Positions 43,771 through 52,018 of a stretch of 64,000 nucleotides of DNA are shown here, one piece after another. The stretch covers positions 2,542,001 to 2,606,000 of the forward strand of contig NZ_CP051685.1 of the NCBI RefSeq assembly GCF_012849555.1, read 5' to 3'. The position numbers and the translations under genes are program-made. The stretch's first letter is position 1, and each line of letters begins with the position of its first letter. Source of the stretch: Massilia forsythiae. Its GTDB lineage: Bacteria; Pseudomonadota; Gammaproteobacteria; Burkholderiales; Burkholderiaceae_D. The notes under the pieces are model-generated. The model was not told where the DNA came from and did not search any database. It was given only the letters and a program-made list of their open reading frames with translations.

Positions 43771-44388
43771 ATGTCCACGCTGATTCCGTTTACAGGCTTG
43801 TCCCCGGTGCCGTGGAAGAACGGCGCCGGCAGCACCACCGAGATCGCCGTATTTCCGCCGGACGCCGGCTTCGACGAGTTCGACTGGCGCGTCAGCCTGG
43901 CCAGCATCGCGGCCGATGGGCCGTTCTCGGTGTTCCACGGCGTCGAGCGCACGCTGGCGCTGGTCGACGGCCACGGCGTCACGCTCGACATCGACGGCGA
44001 GCCGACGCTGTTGTCGGCGGCCGATCCGGTCGCCGCCTTCGAAGGCGAAGCGCGCGTGGTGGCCAAGCTGAACCGCGGACCGAGCACCGACTTCAACGTC
44101 ATGACGCGCACCGACCGCTGCTACCACCAGTTCGGCCGCCGCCGCCTGGACGGCCCCTCGGGCTTTGTCGCACGCGCCCCGGTCACCGTGCTGTTCCTGG
44201 CCGAGGGCGACAGCCTGGAACTGCGCAGCGACGAGCAGCGCATCGCCATGGTGCGCTACGACGCCATCGTGCTCGACCAGGGCACCACCTGGAAGCTGGA
44301 CGCGGGGCAGGGCATGATCTTCATCGTCGACATCCATTACTACGACGACGAGGACGACCTCGAGGACGAGGACGGCTACTATGAATGA
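43771..44388 (+). CDS. hutD: HutD-family protein
   Basis: This encodes 205 aa from ATG 43771, with GAGG upstream. It is a cupin-like HutD protein: [29 protein letters not shown], then [18 protein letters not shown], and [11 protein letters not shown]. In Pseudomonas HutD limits hut expression or handles a pathway intermediate; its biochemical activity is not settled. It ends in a strikingly acidic tail ([16 protein letters not shown]). It overlaps hutI by 8 bp. Confidence 0.9.
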   Translation: MSTLIPFTGLSPVPWKNGAGSTTEIAVFPPDAGFDEFDWRVSLASIAADGPFSVFHGVERTLALVDGHGVTLDIDGEPTLLSAADPVAAFEGEARVVAKLNRGPSTDFNVMTRTDRCYHQFGRRRLDGPSGFVARAPVTVLFLAEGDSLELRSDEQRIAMVRYDAIVLDQGTTWKLDAGQGMIFIVDIHYYDDEDDLEDEDGYYE

Positions 44389-45646
44389 GGGCGGGGCCGC
44401 CGCTGCCGTTGCCGATACCGGCGGCGCGGCGCCCTGCGACCTGCTGTTCACCAACGTGCGCCTGGCCACCATGGCCGGCGGCTACGGCGAGATCGACGAC
44501 GCCGCGCTGGCGCTGCGCGGCGGCCGCATCGCCTGGCTCGGCGCGCGCCGCGACGCCCCGCGCGCCTGCGTCGAACACGATTGCGGCGGCGCCTGGATGA
44601 CGCCGGGGCTGGTCGACTGCCATACCCACATCGTCCACGCCGGCAACCGTAGCGACGAGTGGGAGGCGCGCCTGAACGGCGCGACCTACGAAGACATCGC
44701 CCGGCGCGGCGGCGGCATCCTGTCCACCGTGCGCGCCACCCGCGCCGCCTCCGACGACGAGCTGCTGCGCCAGAGCGCGCCGCGCGTGCTGGCGCTGCTG
44801 GCCGAGGGCGTGACCACGCTCGAGATCAAGTCCGGCTACGGCCTGGCGCTGGAAGACGAAGCCCGGATGCTGCGCGTGGCGCGCCGCATCGGCGACGTGT
44901 TGCCGGTGCAGGTCTGCACCACCTTCCTCGGCGCGCACGCGCTGCCGCCCGAATTCGCCGGGCGCGCCGACGACTACATCGACGAGGTGTGCGAACGCAT
45001 GCTGCCGGCGCTGGCCGCCGCGGGCCTGGTCGACGCGGTCGACGCCTTTTGCGAGCGTATCGGTTTCAGCCATGCGCAGACGGCGCGCGTGCTCGACGCC
45101 GCGCGCTGCCATGGCCTGCCGGTCAAGCTGCATGCCGAGCAGCTGTCCGACCAGGGCGGGGCGGCACTGGTGGCGCAGTACGGCGGCCTGTCGGCCGACC
45201 ACCTGGAATACCTGTCGCCAGAGGGCGTCGCGGCCATGGCGCGCGCCGGCACGGTGGCGGTGCTGCTGCCGGGCGCCTATTATTTCCTGCGCGAGCAGCG
45301 CATGCCGCCCTTGGACGCGCTGCGCCGGGCCGGCGTGCCGCTGGCCGTGGCCACCGATTGCAACCCCGGCACCTCGCCCTTGACTTCGCTGCTGCTGGCG
45401 ATGAACCTGGCCTGCACGCTGTGGCGCCTGACGCCGCTGGAGGCGCTGCTGGGCTGCACCGCGCACGCCGCGCGCGCCCTGGGGCGCTCCGACATCGGCA
45501 CGCTGGAACCCGGCAAACGCGCCGACCTGGCGCTGTGGGACATCGCCCGCCCGGCCGACCTGGCCTACGCCATCGGCGCCCGGCCGTGCCGCGCGGTCGT
45601 CAACGGCGGCGTGCTGCGCCTGCCGCAGGTCGAGCTCGCGGCATGA
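44381..45646 (+). CDS. hutI: Imidazolonepropionase
   Basis: This encodes 421 aa. It hydrolyses imidazolonepropionate to N-formimino-L-glutamate, the third step. Amidohydrolase metal ligands are in [30 protein letters not shown], and the Asp in [24 protein letters not shown] and [14 protein letters not shown] are family signatures. The ATG lies inside the hutD end, so translation is coupled. It is the last hut enzyme gene; a lone REP arm follows. Confidence 0.95.
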   Translation: MNEGGAAAAVADTGGAAPCDLLFTNVRLATMAGGYGEIDDAALALRGGRIAWLGARRDAPRACVEHDCGGAWMTPGLVDCHTHIVHAGNRSDEWEARLNGATYEDIARRGGGILSTVRATRAASDDELLRQSAPRVLALLAEGVTTLEIKSGYGLALEDEARMLRVARRIGDVLPVQVCTTFLGAHALPPEFAGRADDYIDEVCERMLPALAAAGLVDAVDAFCERIGFSHAQTARVLDAARCHGLPVKLHAEQLSDQGGAALVAQYGGLSADHLEYLSPEGVAAMARAGTVAVLLPGAYYFLREQRMPPLDALRRAGVPLAVATDCNPGTSPLTSLLLAMNLACTLWRLTPLEALLGCTAHAARALGRSDIGTLEPGKRADLALWDIARPADLAYAIGARPCRAVVNGGVLRLPQVELAA

Positions 45647-45714
45647 ATGCTGTCCGCGGCAGCTGACTCGTCGTTCGCAGCCTGCACCGCTGCCCGCAGG
45701 GACGGCCAGGTATG

Positions 45715-45755
45715 CGTCGTCCCCGGCCTCGGCGGCCCCCTTGGCGGGGACCCAT
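45715..45755. repeat. Solitary REP-like element after hutI
   Basis: It starts CGTCGTCCCCGGCCTCGGCG and ends GGCGGGGACCCAT, a variant identical in form to the left arm at 49407. No inverted partner is found close by. It lies between hutI and the ProX-ProW gene and could form a hairpin in the joint transcript. Confidence 0.75.
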
Positions 45756-45870
45756 GCTCACGTACCCGGCCATCCGGCCTGGCCCGGCGGGCGCGATCGG
45801 GTATGCTGGCGGTCGACCGCTCATCCACGTCGCTGCCCTCCCGGGCCGGCCTCCTTATCGATGGAAACCT

Positions 45871-47655
45871 ATGCAGAGACTGATCCTGCTGGCGCTGGCC
45901 TGCGCCGGCTTCCTGTACGCAGCCCTGGCGCCGGCCGCCGCCGCGCCCAGCGCCGCACCATCCGATAACGTCCTGCACGTCGGCTCCAAGCGCTTCACCG
46001 AGTCGTACATCCTGGGCGAGATCCTGGCGCAGACTGCCGCCTCCGCAGGCCCGGTCGAGCACCGCCAGGGCCTGGGCAACACCGCCATCGTGCTGGCCGC
46101 GCTGCGCTCGGGCGCGATCGACGTCTACCCGGAATACCTCGGCACCATCGACCTCGAGATCCTCAAGAATCCGCAGCCGACTTCGATGGAGCGGATGCGC
46201 GCGGCGCTGCGGCCGCTGGGCCTGGGCGTGGCGGTGCCGCTCGGCTTTTCCAACGGCTATGCGCTGGCGGTCCGGGGCGACAAGGCAAACGATGCTTCGG
46301 GTGGCGGCCCGGCGGCCGGCGCGCCAGCCGCCGGCGCCGGTGCGGTCACGCGCCTGTCCGACCTGGCGCGGCGTCCCGACCTGCGCATCGGGCTGTCGCA
46401 CGAATTCCTGGGACGCGCCGACGGCTGGCCCGGCCTGGCGCGCCGCTACGGCTTGCCGCAGCAGCCGCGCGGCCTGGAGCACGGCATCGCCTACGAGGCG
46501 CTGGCGCGGCGCCAGGTCGACGCCATCGACATCTATTCGACCGACGCCAAGATCCGCCAGTACGGCCTGCGCGTGCTGGACGACGACAAGGCCTATTTTC
46601 CGCGCTACGACGCGGTGCTGCTGTACCGCCTCGACCTGCCGCAGCGTTTTCCGCAGGCCTGGCGCGCGATCGCCGGGCTGGAAGGCAGCATCGACGCCGG
46701 TGCCATGATCGCCATGAACGCCGCTGCGGAACTCGACGGCCAGGGATTTGCGTCGATCGCCCGTGCGTGGTTGGCGTGCCGTTCCGCCGATGCCGCTGGC
46801 GCGGCGTCATCGGCGACTACCGCCAAGGGTAGGGTGGACGGCTCCGCCGTCCACGCGTCCAACGGGAAGTCGCATTGCCGCACCGGCGCGCCCTCCGCCG
46901 TCGCCGCACCCGATGCCGCCGGCGCATCGGCGCCGCGTGCACGCGTGGACGGCGCAGCCGTCCACCCTACGCACGGCGCCGATACCGGCGCCGGCATCGG
47001 CGCCGACGCCAAACCGCAACGCGACGGCCTGTGGGCCAAGACCTTCGGCAACGGCTTCACGACGCTGGCGCGCCAGCACCTGCTACTGGTGACGCTGGCG
47101 GTGCTGCTCGGCTGCGCGCTCGGCATTCCGCTCGGGATCGTGGCGGCGCTGGCGCCGCGCCTGCGCCAGGCGGTGCTGGCGCTGGCCGGGGTGCTGCAGA
47201 CCGTGCCCTCGCTGGCGCTGCTGGCGATCCTGATTCCGCTGCTCGGCCGCATCGGCACGGTGCCGGCGCTGGTGGCGCTGTGCGCCTACGCGCTGCTGCC
47301 GATCGTGCGCAATACCTGCACCGGCCTGCTGCAGGTGCCGCCCGGCCTGCGCACCGCGGCGCTGGCGCTGGGACTGACGCGGCGGCAGGCGCTGGTGGCG
47401 GTGGAATTGCCGCTGGCGGCGCCGGTGATCCTGGCCGGCGTCAAGACGGCGGCCGTGATGAGCGTCGGCACCGCCACCATCGCCGCCTTCATCGGCGCCG
47501 GCGGCTTCGGCGAGCGCATCACCACCGGGCTGGCGCTGAACGACAACGACATGCTGCTGGCGGGCGCCATTCCCGCTGCCTTGTTGGCGCTGCTGACCCA
47601 GGCCGGCTTCGATTTGTGCGAGCGTTGGCTGGAACGCCGGCGCGCTCGCCGGTAA
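45871..47655 (+). CDS. ABC transporter: substrate-binding (ProX-like) fused to permease (ProW-like)
   Basis: This encodes 594 aa from ATG 45871; the in-frame upstream extension carries the REP element and is rejected. After a signal peptide (LACAGFLYAALAPAAAA) comes an OpuAC/YehZ-type binding domain (HVGSKRFTESYILGE ... IDVYPEYLGTIDLEIL, to about residue 305). A linker of about 90 residues contains an in-frame repeat pair. The permease follows, with roughly five helices and the EAA-like loop ALALGLTRRQALVAVELPLAAPVI. The family imports betaine, choline or, in HutXWV-type systems, histidine. The position behind hutI suggests histidine or urocanate uptake, which is inference. No ATPase gene is adjacent. 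Confidence 0.82.
   Translation: MQRLILLALACAGFLYAALAPAAAAPSAAPSDNVLHVGSKRFTESYILGEILAQTAASAGPVEHRQGLGNTAIVLAALRSGAIDVYPEYLGTIDLEILKNPQPTSMERMRAALRPLGLGVAVPLGFSNGYALAVRGDKANDASGGGPAAGAPAAGAGAVTRLSDLARRPDLRIGLSHEFLGRADGWPGLARRYGLPQQPRGLEHGIAYEALARRQVDAIDIYSTDAKIRQYGLRVLDDDKAYFPRYDAVLLYRLDLPQRFPQAWRAIAGLEGSIDAGAMIAMNAAAELDGQGFASIARAWLACRSADAAGAASSATTAKGRVDGSAVHASNGKSHCRTGAPSAVAAPDAAGASAPRARVDGAAVHPTHGADTGAGIGADAKPQRDGLWAKTFGNGFTTLARQHLLLVTLAVLLGCALGIPLGIVAALAPRLRQAVLALAGVLQTVPSLALLAILIPLLGRIGTVPALVALCAYALLPIVRNTCTGLLQVPPGLRTAALALGLTRRQALVAVELPLAAPVILAGVKTAAVMSVGTATIAAFIGAGGFGERITTGLALNDNDMLLAGAIPAALLALLTQAGFDLCERWLERRRARR
46828..46970. repeat. REPIN-like inverted pair inside a coding sequence
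   Basis: A 30-bp arm GTAGGGTGGACGG...CCACGCGT (46828-46857) and its inverted partner ACGCGTGGACGG...CACCCTAC (46941-46970) differ by one base. Each arm is itself a hairpin (GTGGACGGC/GCCGTCCAC). They lie in frame between the two transporter domains and are translated as RVDGSAVHA and RVDGAAVHP. The arm differs from the CGTCGTCCCC family elsewhere in the window. Confidence 0.85.
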
Positions 47656-47692
47656 GCGGATCGGCGCCGTCAACGCATTCACGGGCCAAACA

Positions 47693-47851
47693 TTGACAGT
47701 TTCTTTCGAGCTGTTACCGAGGTAAGCATTTGTAAGGAACCGCCGTGCGGCCGGAGGAGAGGCATATATTGAACCTCGTTGGATTCAAGTCTCCCCTCCC
47801 CATCCATGCATGGGTTCACCCACGGCGCTGCGAGCGGCCCGTGGGTTTTTT
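47693..47851 (+). ncRNA. Candidate structured small RNA ending in a terminator
   Basis: This lies in the gap after the transporter gene. TTGACA is at 47693-47698 and a TTACCGAGGTAA dyad at 47714-47725. A nested stem follows: GGAGGAGAG (47753) with CTCCCCTCC (47791), enclosing TTGAA/TTCAA. The palindrome CCATGCATGG comes next, then a terminator. The C-rich strand CTCCCCTCCCC could pair with Shine-Dalgarno sequences. No good -10 is seen, so it may instead be the 3' UTR of the transporter mRNA. I do not recognise a known family. Confidence 0.4.
47819..47851 (+). terminator. Rho-independent terminator
   Basis: CCCACGG (47819-47825) pairs with CCGTGGG (47839-47845), with an inner CGCT/AGCG stem, followed by six T. 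It ends plus-strand transcription 18 bp before the convergent GNAT gene. Confidence 0.88.
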
Positions 47852-47868
47852 CTTGTGGAGCAGGCGGT

Positions 47869-48396
47869 TTACACTTCGGCCAATGCCGTCAGCGGCGCAC
47901 CGGTGACGCGGCAGATGCGCCAGTCCGGCAGGATCTCGGCGCCCATCGCCTTGTAGAAATCGATGGCGGGCGTGTTCCAGTCCAGTACCGACCATTCGAA
48001 ACGGCCGCAGCCGCGTTGCACCGCGATGCGCGCCAGGTGCGCCAGCATGCCCTTGCCGTAACCCTTGCCGCGCTGGGACTGGCGCACGTACAGGTCTTCC
48101 AGGTACAGGCCGCGCCTGGTGAGGAAGGTCGAGAAGTTGTGGAAGAACAGCGCGAAGGCGACGACTTCGCCGTCGGCCTCGCCGACGATGGCTTCGCAGC
48201 CGGGACGGGCGCCGAACAGGCCTTCGTGCAGCAGTGCCTCGGTGGCGACCACCATGTGCTCGAGCTTTTCGAACACCGCCAGTTCGACGATCATGGCGTG
48301 GATGTGGGCGACGTCGGCCGGCGTGGCCGGACGAATCGCGAAGGTGGACAGGGCGGCGTCGCTGCTGCCGGAAGCGGTTGCGGTGTGCGTGTTCAT
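47869..48396 (-). CDS. GNAT-family N-acetyltransferase
   Basis: This encodes 175 aa from the ATG overlapping the stop of the upstream exporter gene. The acetyl-CoA loop is QRGKGYGKGMLAHL, preceded by LYLEDLYVRQS and followed by WNTPAIDFYKAMGAE. The order and length fit spermidine/diamine acetyltransferase-like GNATs (SSAT group), but the substrate cannot be read from sequence. Coupling with an EamA exporter suggests that both handle a small amine or amino acid; this is inference. Confidence 0.85.
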   Translation of the reverse strand: MNTHTATASGSSDAALSTFAIRPATPADVAHIHAMIVELAVFEKLEHMVVATEALLHEGLFGARPGCEAIVGEADGEVVAFALFFHNFSTFLTRRGLYLEDLYVRQSQRGKGYGKGMLAHLARIAVQRGCGRFEWSVLDWNTPAIDFYKAMGAEILPDWRICRVTGAPLTALAEV

Positions 48397-49340
48397 GGCG
48401 TTTCGATTGCGTTGTTCAATTGGATGGAGGGCGCCGGCTGGGCGGCCGGCGCGCGCAGCGCCCAGGCCACGCTGCCCAGGCACACCGCCATGCCCAGCCA
48501 TTCGGCCGGACCGGGGCGGTAGTGTTCGAGGCGGATCGACAGCAGCACCGAGATCACCGGCGTGATCACGGTGACGTACACGGCCTTGTTGGAGCCGATG
48601 CGGTTGATCAGCGTGAAGTAGCAGATGAAGGCGGCCACCGAGCCGAAGATCGACAGGTACAGCAGGCCGAACACGTAGCTGGGCGCACGCGGAACGGCGA
48701 ATGCCTGGCCGCTCGCCAGGCAATAGACGGCGACCATCAGCGCGCCCCACAACATCGACCAGCCGGTGGTCAGCATCAGGTTGCTCGACTCGGCGCGCAC
48801 CTTGGCCACCACCACGCTGCCGGCCGAGCTGGCAAACGAGGCGACCACGCCCAGCACCAGTCCGAGCAGGAAGTGGCCCTGGCCGCCGGCGCCGCCGTGC
48901 CCGATATCGTGCAGCGCCGCGCCGATCGCATGCCAGAACAGCAGCACGATGCCGGCGATCGCCGCCGCGCCGGCGCTCCAGGTACGGCGCGGAATCGGCG
49001 TGCCGAGCGCCAGGCGCGCACACACCGGGGTCCAGAACACCATCAGCGCGAACAGCACCGCCACTAGCGCCGAGACCACGAACTGTTCGGCGTTATAGGT
49101 GCAGACGTAGGACAGGCCGAAGGTGAAGAAGCCCTGCAGCAGCGTCCAGCGCTGCACCCGCCACGGCAGCCACAGCCGGTTACCGCGCAACAGACACCAG
49201 GCGAACAGCGTGGCCGAGGCCAGGACGAAGCGGTACACCACCGAGACGGCGGGCGCGATCTCGCCCAGCTGCAAGGTGATGGCCCAGAAGGTGGAACCCC
49301 AGATCAGGGTGATGATGACGAACAGGAGGGAGGAGGGCAT
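48393..49340 (-). CDS. EamA/DMT-superfamily transporter
   Basis: This encodes 315 aa with ten predicted helices in two EamA repeats: LLFVIITLIWGSTFWAITL opens the first and FASSAGSVVVAKVRAESS the second. The inner LINRIGSNKAVYVTVITPV near the end is a family hallmark. Such proteins usually export amino acids or metabolites across the inner membrane. Its stop overlaps the GNAT start (ATGA), so the pair is co-translated. Confidence 0.85.
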   Translation of the reverse strand: MPSSLLFVIITLIWGSTFWAITLQLGEIAPAVSVVYRFVLASATLFAWCLLRGNRLWLPWRVQRWTLLQGFFTFGLSYVCTYNAEQFVVSALVAVLFALMVFWTPVCARLALGTPIPRRTWSAGAAAIAGIVLLFWHAIGAALHDIGHGGAGGQGHFLLGLVLGVVASFASSAGSVVVAKVRAESSNLMLTTGWSMLWGALMVAVYCLASGQAFAVPRAPSYVFGLLYLSIFGSVAAFICYFTLINRIGSNKAVYVTVITPVISVLLSIRLEHYRPGPAEWLGMAVCLGSVAWALRAPAAQPAPSIQLNNAIETP

Positions 49341-49406
49341 GCGGGAAGTATACGTGCTTTCCCGTGGCGGTTGAAACTATCGGATGATGACCATCAGCGC
49401 AAATAC

Positions 49407-49545
49407 CGTCGTCCCCGGCCTCGGCGGCCCCCTTGGCGGGGACCCATACGTCGGATCGGAATTCGTTCCAGTTGAATGATCTGGACGCCGTGACTTAAGT
49501 GATTCTGGATACTCGGCATGGGTCCCCGCCTGCGCGGGGACGACG
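49407..49545. repeat. REPIN-like inverted repeat pair
   Basis: The left arm CGTCGTCCCCGGCCTCGGCG (49407-49447) matches the solitary element at 45715. The right arm is the inverted shorter form, ending GCGCGGGGACGACG (49518-49545). The spacer of about 70 bp has no gene. The right arm runs into a short tandem duplication, GACGGCTACGCT twice. Confidence 0.8.
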
Positions 49546-49571
49546 GCTACGCTTAATGCGGACGGCTACGC

Positions 49572-50027
49572 TCAGTGCGTAATCCGCGTGTTATACCCAT
49601 TGCTCAACAAGCGCACCCGCTCGCCCGGCTTGAAGGCCTCGTCCGCCAGCTGCGTCACGGCGCGCAATTCGCCGCTGTCGAGGCGCACGGTGATCTCGTA
49701 GCCGGGGCGGTGGTTGGCATTGTTCTCGATGCGGTTGCCGAGCACGCCGCCGGCGATGGCGCCCAGGATGCCGACCGCGGCCGAGCCGTTGCCGCCGCCG
49801 ACCTGGGAACCGGCCAGGCCGCCGAGCGCGGCGCCGCCCACGGTGCCGGCGCCGCTGTCCGGATTGGCTATGGTGACGTTACGTACGGATTCCACCGTGC
49901 CCATGCGCACCACTTGTTCGTTCATGGTCTGGTAGCTGTTGTACACGCTGCCCGAAGGCTCCTGGGTGGCGCAGCCGGCGAGCACGCCGGCGAGGGTGAT
50001 GGCGATGGCGGTGGTGGCGAGTTTCAT
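49572..50027 (-). CDS. Glycine-zipper 2TM outer-membrane lipoprotein (SlyB/17-kDa antigen-like)
   Basis: This encodes 151 aa from ATG 50027, with GGAGCAG upstream. The lipobox is LAGVLAGCAT. The glycine zipper (GTVGGAALGGLAGSQVGGGNGSA and GILGAIAGGVLG, about residues 62-100) is followed by GYEITVRLDSGELRAVTQ and FKPGERVRLLSNG, the usual C-terminal domain. Such lipoproteins sit in the outer membrane and affect envelope integrity. The gene stands alone between a REP pair and a DUF962 gene. Confidence 0.88.
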   Translation of the reverse strand: MKLATTAIAITLAGVLAGCATQEPSGSVYNSYQTMNEQVVRMGTVESVRNVTIANPDSGAGTVGGAALGGLAGSQVGGGNGSAAVGILGAIAGGVLGNRIENNANHRPGYEITVRLDSGELRAVTQLADEAFKPGERVRLLSNGYNTRITH

Positions 50028-50186
50028 GGTCTGCTCCGGTCGAGTGCGCGCGGCCAAGCCGCCGCTTGTTGGAACAATATGGTTGCGAACCCGCCATGTT
50101 CAAGGTCGCAAGCGCCGGCATGCGTCCCATGGCCACCTTGCCTTCGCCGAGCCTAGCCGCGCTGCGCCGCGGCAACCGGCGCGGGT

Positions 50187-50624
50187 TCAATAAGCGAGGC
50201 GCAGCCGCCGGTACAGGAACCCCAGCACGAACAGCGGCCCGACCAGCAGGAAGCGCACGTCGTCGAGAAAGGAGGGCTTCCTGCCTTCGATCTTGTGGCC
50301 GATGAATTGCCCGGTCCAGGCCAGGAAGAACACCGCGACCGACAGCGGCAGTACCGTCATCGGCGGCATCAGCGCCAGCAGGAGCAGCATCGCCAGGCTC
50401 ATCCCCAGCATGCCGAGCGCGAATGGCCGGGACAGCTTCCAGTAATACGCGAGCGCGGCGCCGCAGGCGGCCACGGCGGCCAGCGGGTGCACGCTCCACA
50501 GGATGCCCAGCAGCGACAGCACGATCGGCGGCACGCATACCATATGGATCAGCTCGTTGGTCGGATGGCGGTGGCTGTGCGCGTACTGCGCGAGCAGCAG
50601 GTCGATGGGGCGCGGCCGGGACAT
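50187..50624 (-). CDS. DUF962 / Mpo1-like membrane protein
   Basis: This encodes 145 aa with AGGAG before the ATG. The N-terminal QYAHSHRHPTNELIHMVCVPP carries the conserved His residues of the DUF962 family. Four hydrophobic helices and AWTGQFIGHKIEGRKPSFLDD near the end are also typical. The yeast relative Mpo1 is an Fe-dependent 2-hydroxy fatty acid dioxygenase, and a similar reaction is possible here. It is a single-gene unit. Confidence 0.85.
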   Translation of the reverse strand: MSRPRPIDLLLAQYAHSHRHPTNELIHMVCVPPIVLSLLGILWSVHPLAAVAACGAALAYYWKLSRPFALGMLGMSLAMLLLLALMPPMTVLPLSVAVFFLAWTGQFIGHKIEGRKPSFLDDVRFLLVGPLFVLGFLYRRLRLAY

Positions 50625-50682
50625 GGCGTCTCCTGTGGATTGGGTGCGGCGTTGCGGCGTTGCGGCGATTCTACACTCTGCC

Positions 50683-51669
50683 TCATATCGTCACGGCCGC
50701 CGCCGCTTCGCGCGAGGCCTCGCCCGGCGTGGCCGTCATCGCCGCCAGCCGCGGCAGCGCGCCGATCTGCATGTACGGGTGCGCGGCGAACAGGTCGGAC
50801 ACCCATTCGACGAACACGCGCACCTTGGCGGACAGGTGACGGTTCTGCGGGTATACCACGTGCACCGGCAGCGGCTCGCTGGTCCAGTCGGGCAGCACCT
50901 GCACCATGCGCCCGGCGCGCACGTGTTCCATCATGAGGTAGTCGGTCATCTGGACGACGCCCAGGCCGGCCACGCCGGCCTGCACGTAGGCGACCGAATC
51001 GTTCAGCGCGATCACGCCGTGCAGCGGCACCGTGATCTTGTCGTCGCCGCGCACGAAATCCCAGTCGAGCGTGCGCCCGGACTTGGCCGAAAAATAGTTC
51101 ACGCAGCGGTGGCGCTCGAGGTCGCGCGGGTGGTGCGGCACGCCGTGGCGTGCCAGGTAGCCGGGCGAGGCCGCGGTGACGAAGTTGATCACGCCGACGC
51201 GCCGCGCGATCAGGCTGGTGTCGAACAATTCGCCGCCGCGCACCGCGCAGTCGACGCCTTCCTCGACCAGGTCGACCGGGCGGTCGCCGCTGCCCAGTTC
51301 CAGCATGATGTCCGGATAGCGTTCGAAAAAGGCCGGCAGCGCCGGTACCAGCACCTCGGTCGCCAGGCCGGTCGGCACGTCCACGCGCAGGCGTCCGCTG
51401 GGGGACAGGCGGGTGCGCGACAGCGATTCCTCGGCGTCGCGCACGTCGGACAGGATGCGCAGGCAGCGTTCGTAATAGGCGGCGCCGTCGGTGGTCACCG
51501 TCACCTGGCGCGTGGTGCGGTGCAGCAGCTTGGCCGACAGCGCACTTTCCAGTGACTGGATCAGCGTCGACACAGTGGCCTTGGGCAATTGCAACGTCTC
51601 GGCGGCGCGTGTAAAACTGCCGGCATCGACCACCTGGACAAAGACTTCCATCGCTTGCAGCTTGTTCAT
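50683..51669 (-). CDS. LysR-family regulator of the RND efflux operon (CeoR/BpeT-like)
   Basis: This encodes 328 aa. The winged helix-turn-helix is MEVFVQVVDAGSFTRAAETLQLPKATVSTLIQSLE. The C-terminal effector domain has RLRVDVPTGLATEVLVPALPAF, CVNYFSAKSG and GVAGLGVVQMTDYLM. It is divergently placed from the small protein-hydrolase-RND operon, as CeoR/BpeT are from ceoAB-opcM and bpeEF-oprC in Burkholderia. It probably activates that operon on binding an aromatic inducer; this is inferred from the arrangement. The tail of about 20 residues is Ala-rich. Confidence 0.85.
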   Translation of the reverse strand: MNKLQAMEVFVQVVDAGSFTRAAETLQLPKATVSTLIQSLESALSAKLLHRTTRQVTVTTDGAAYYERCLRILSDVRDAEESLSRTRLSPSGRLRVDVPTGLATEVLVPALPAFFERYPDIMLELGSGDRPVDLVEEGVDCAVRGGELFDTSLIARRVGVINFVTAASPGYLARHGVPHHPRDLERHRCVNYFSAKSGRTLDWDFVRGDDKITVPLHGVIALNDSVAYVQAGVAGLGVVQMTDYLMMEHVRAGRMVQVLPDWTSEPLPVHVVYPQNRHLSAKVRVFVEWVSDLFAAHPYMQIGALPRLAAMTATPGEASREAAAAVTI

Positions 51670-51823
51670 ATTGATCCTCGGAATGGCGATTGTTCAGGAA
51701 TCTGAATAATCCATTCGTAATCGCACTATTTATCTGATTTTAGTTCAAGTTTATAGTGTCGGTACGGTCGCTGCCCCAGCGGGGCCGAAAGCACATCGAC
51801 AACAATCGGAACAGGAGTGGATC
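51670..51823. promoter_or_regulatory. Divergent control region of the LysR/RND locus
   Basis: This 154-bp AT-rich gap contains GAAT-N5-ATTC (51704-51716), a plausible LysR-type dyad, and TATAGT (51751-51756) as a candidate -10 for the efflux operon. The -35 is unclear. Confidence 0.35.
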
Positions 51824-52018
51824 ATGAAATGGCATCTCGATCGCATCGCGACGGCGCTCGGCCTGGTGGCCGCAGTGGCGGCCATGAGCGGCATGGTGGC
51901 GACCGGCGCTTATGACCACGCCGCCGCCGCCGAGGCGCGCGGCTACCAGGCCCTGTTCCATGCTGTGTCGCAGCAAGCGGCGCCGACGACGGTGCCGTCC
52001 ACCGAGGTGGGCGCATGA
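51824..52018 (+). CDS. Small single-helix protein ahead of the LlpE-like gene
   Basis: This encodes 64 aa with an excellent AGGAG ribosome binding site 8 bp before the ATG. One hydrophobic segment (ALGLVAAVAAMSGMVATGAY) suggests a membrane anchor or signal peptide. The rest is short and Ala-rich. Its stop overlaps the next ATG (ATGA), so it is coupled to the hydrolase gene. It is the first gene of the efflux operon and its function is unknown. Confidence 0.65.
   Translation: MKWHLDRIATALGLVAAVAAMSGMVATGAYDHAAAAEARGYQALFHAVSQQAAPTTVPSTEVGA

Noticed and set aside
47693..47851. 6S RNA or tmRNA assignment for the structured gap
   Set aside because: The stems do not form one long closing helix around a central bubble, and no tRNA-like end or tag frame is visible.
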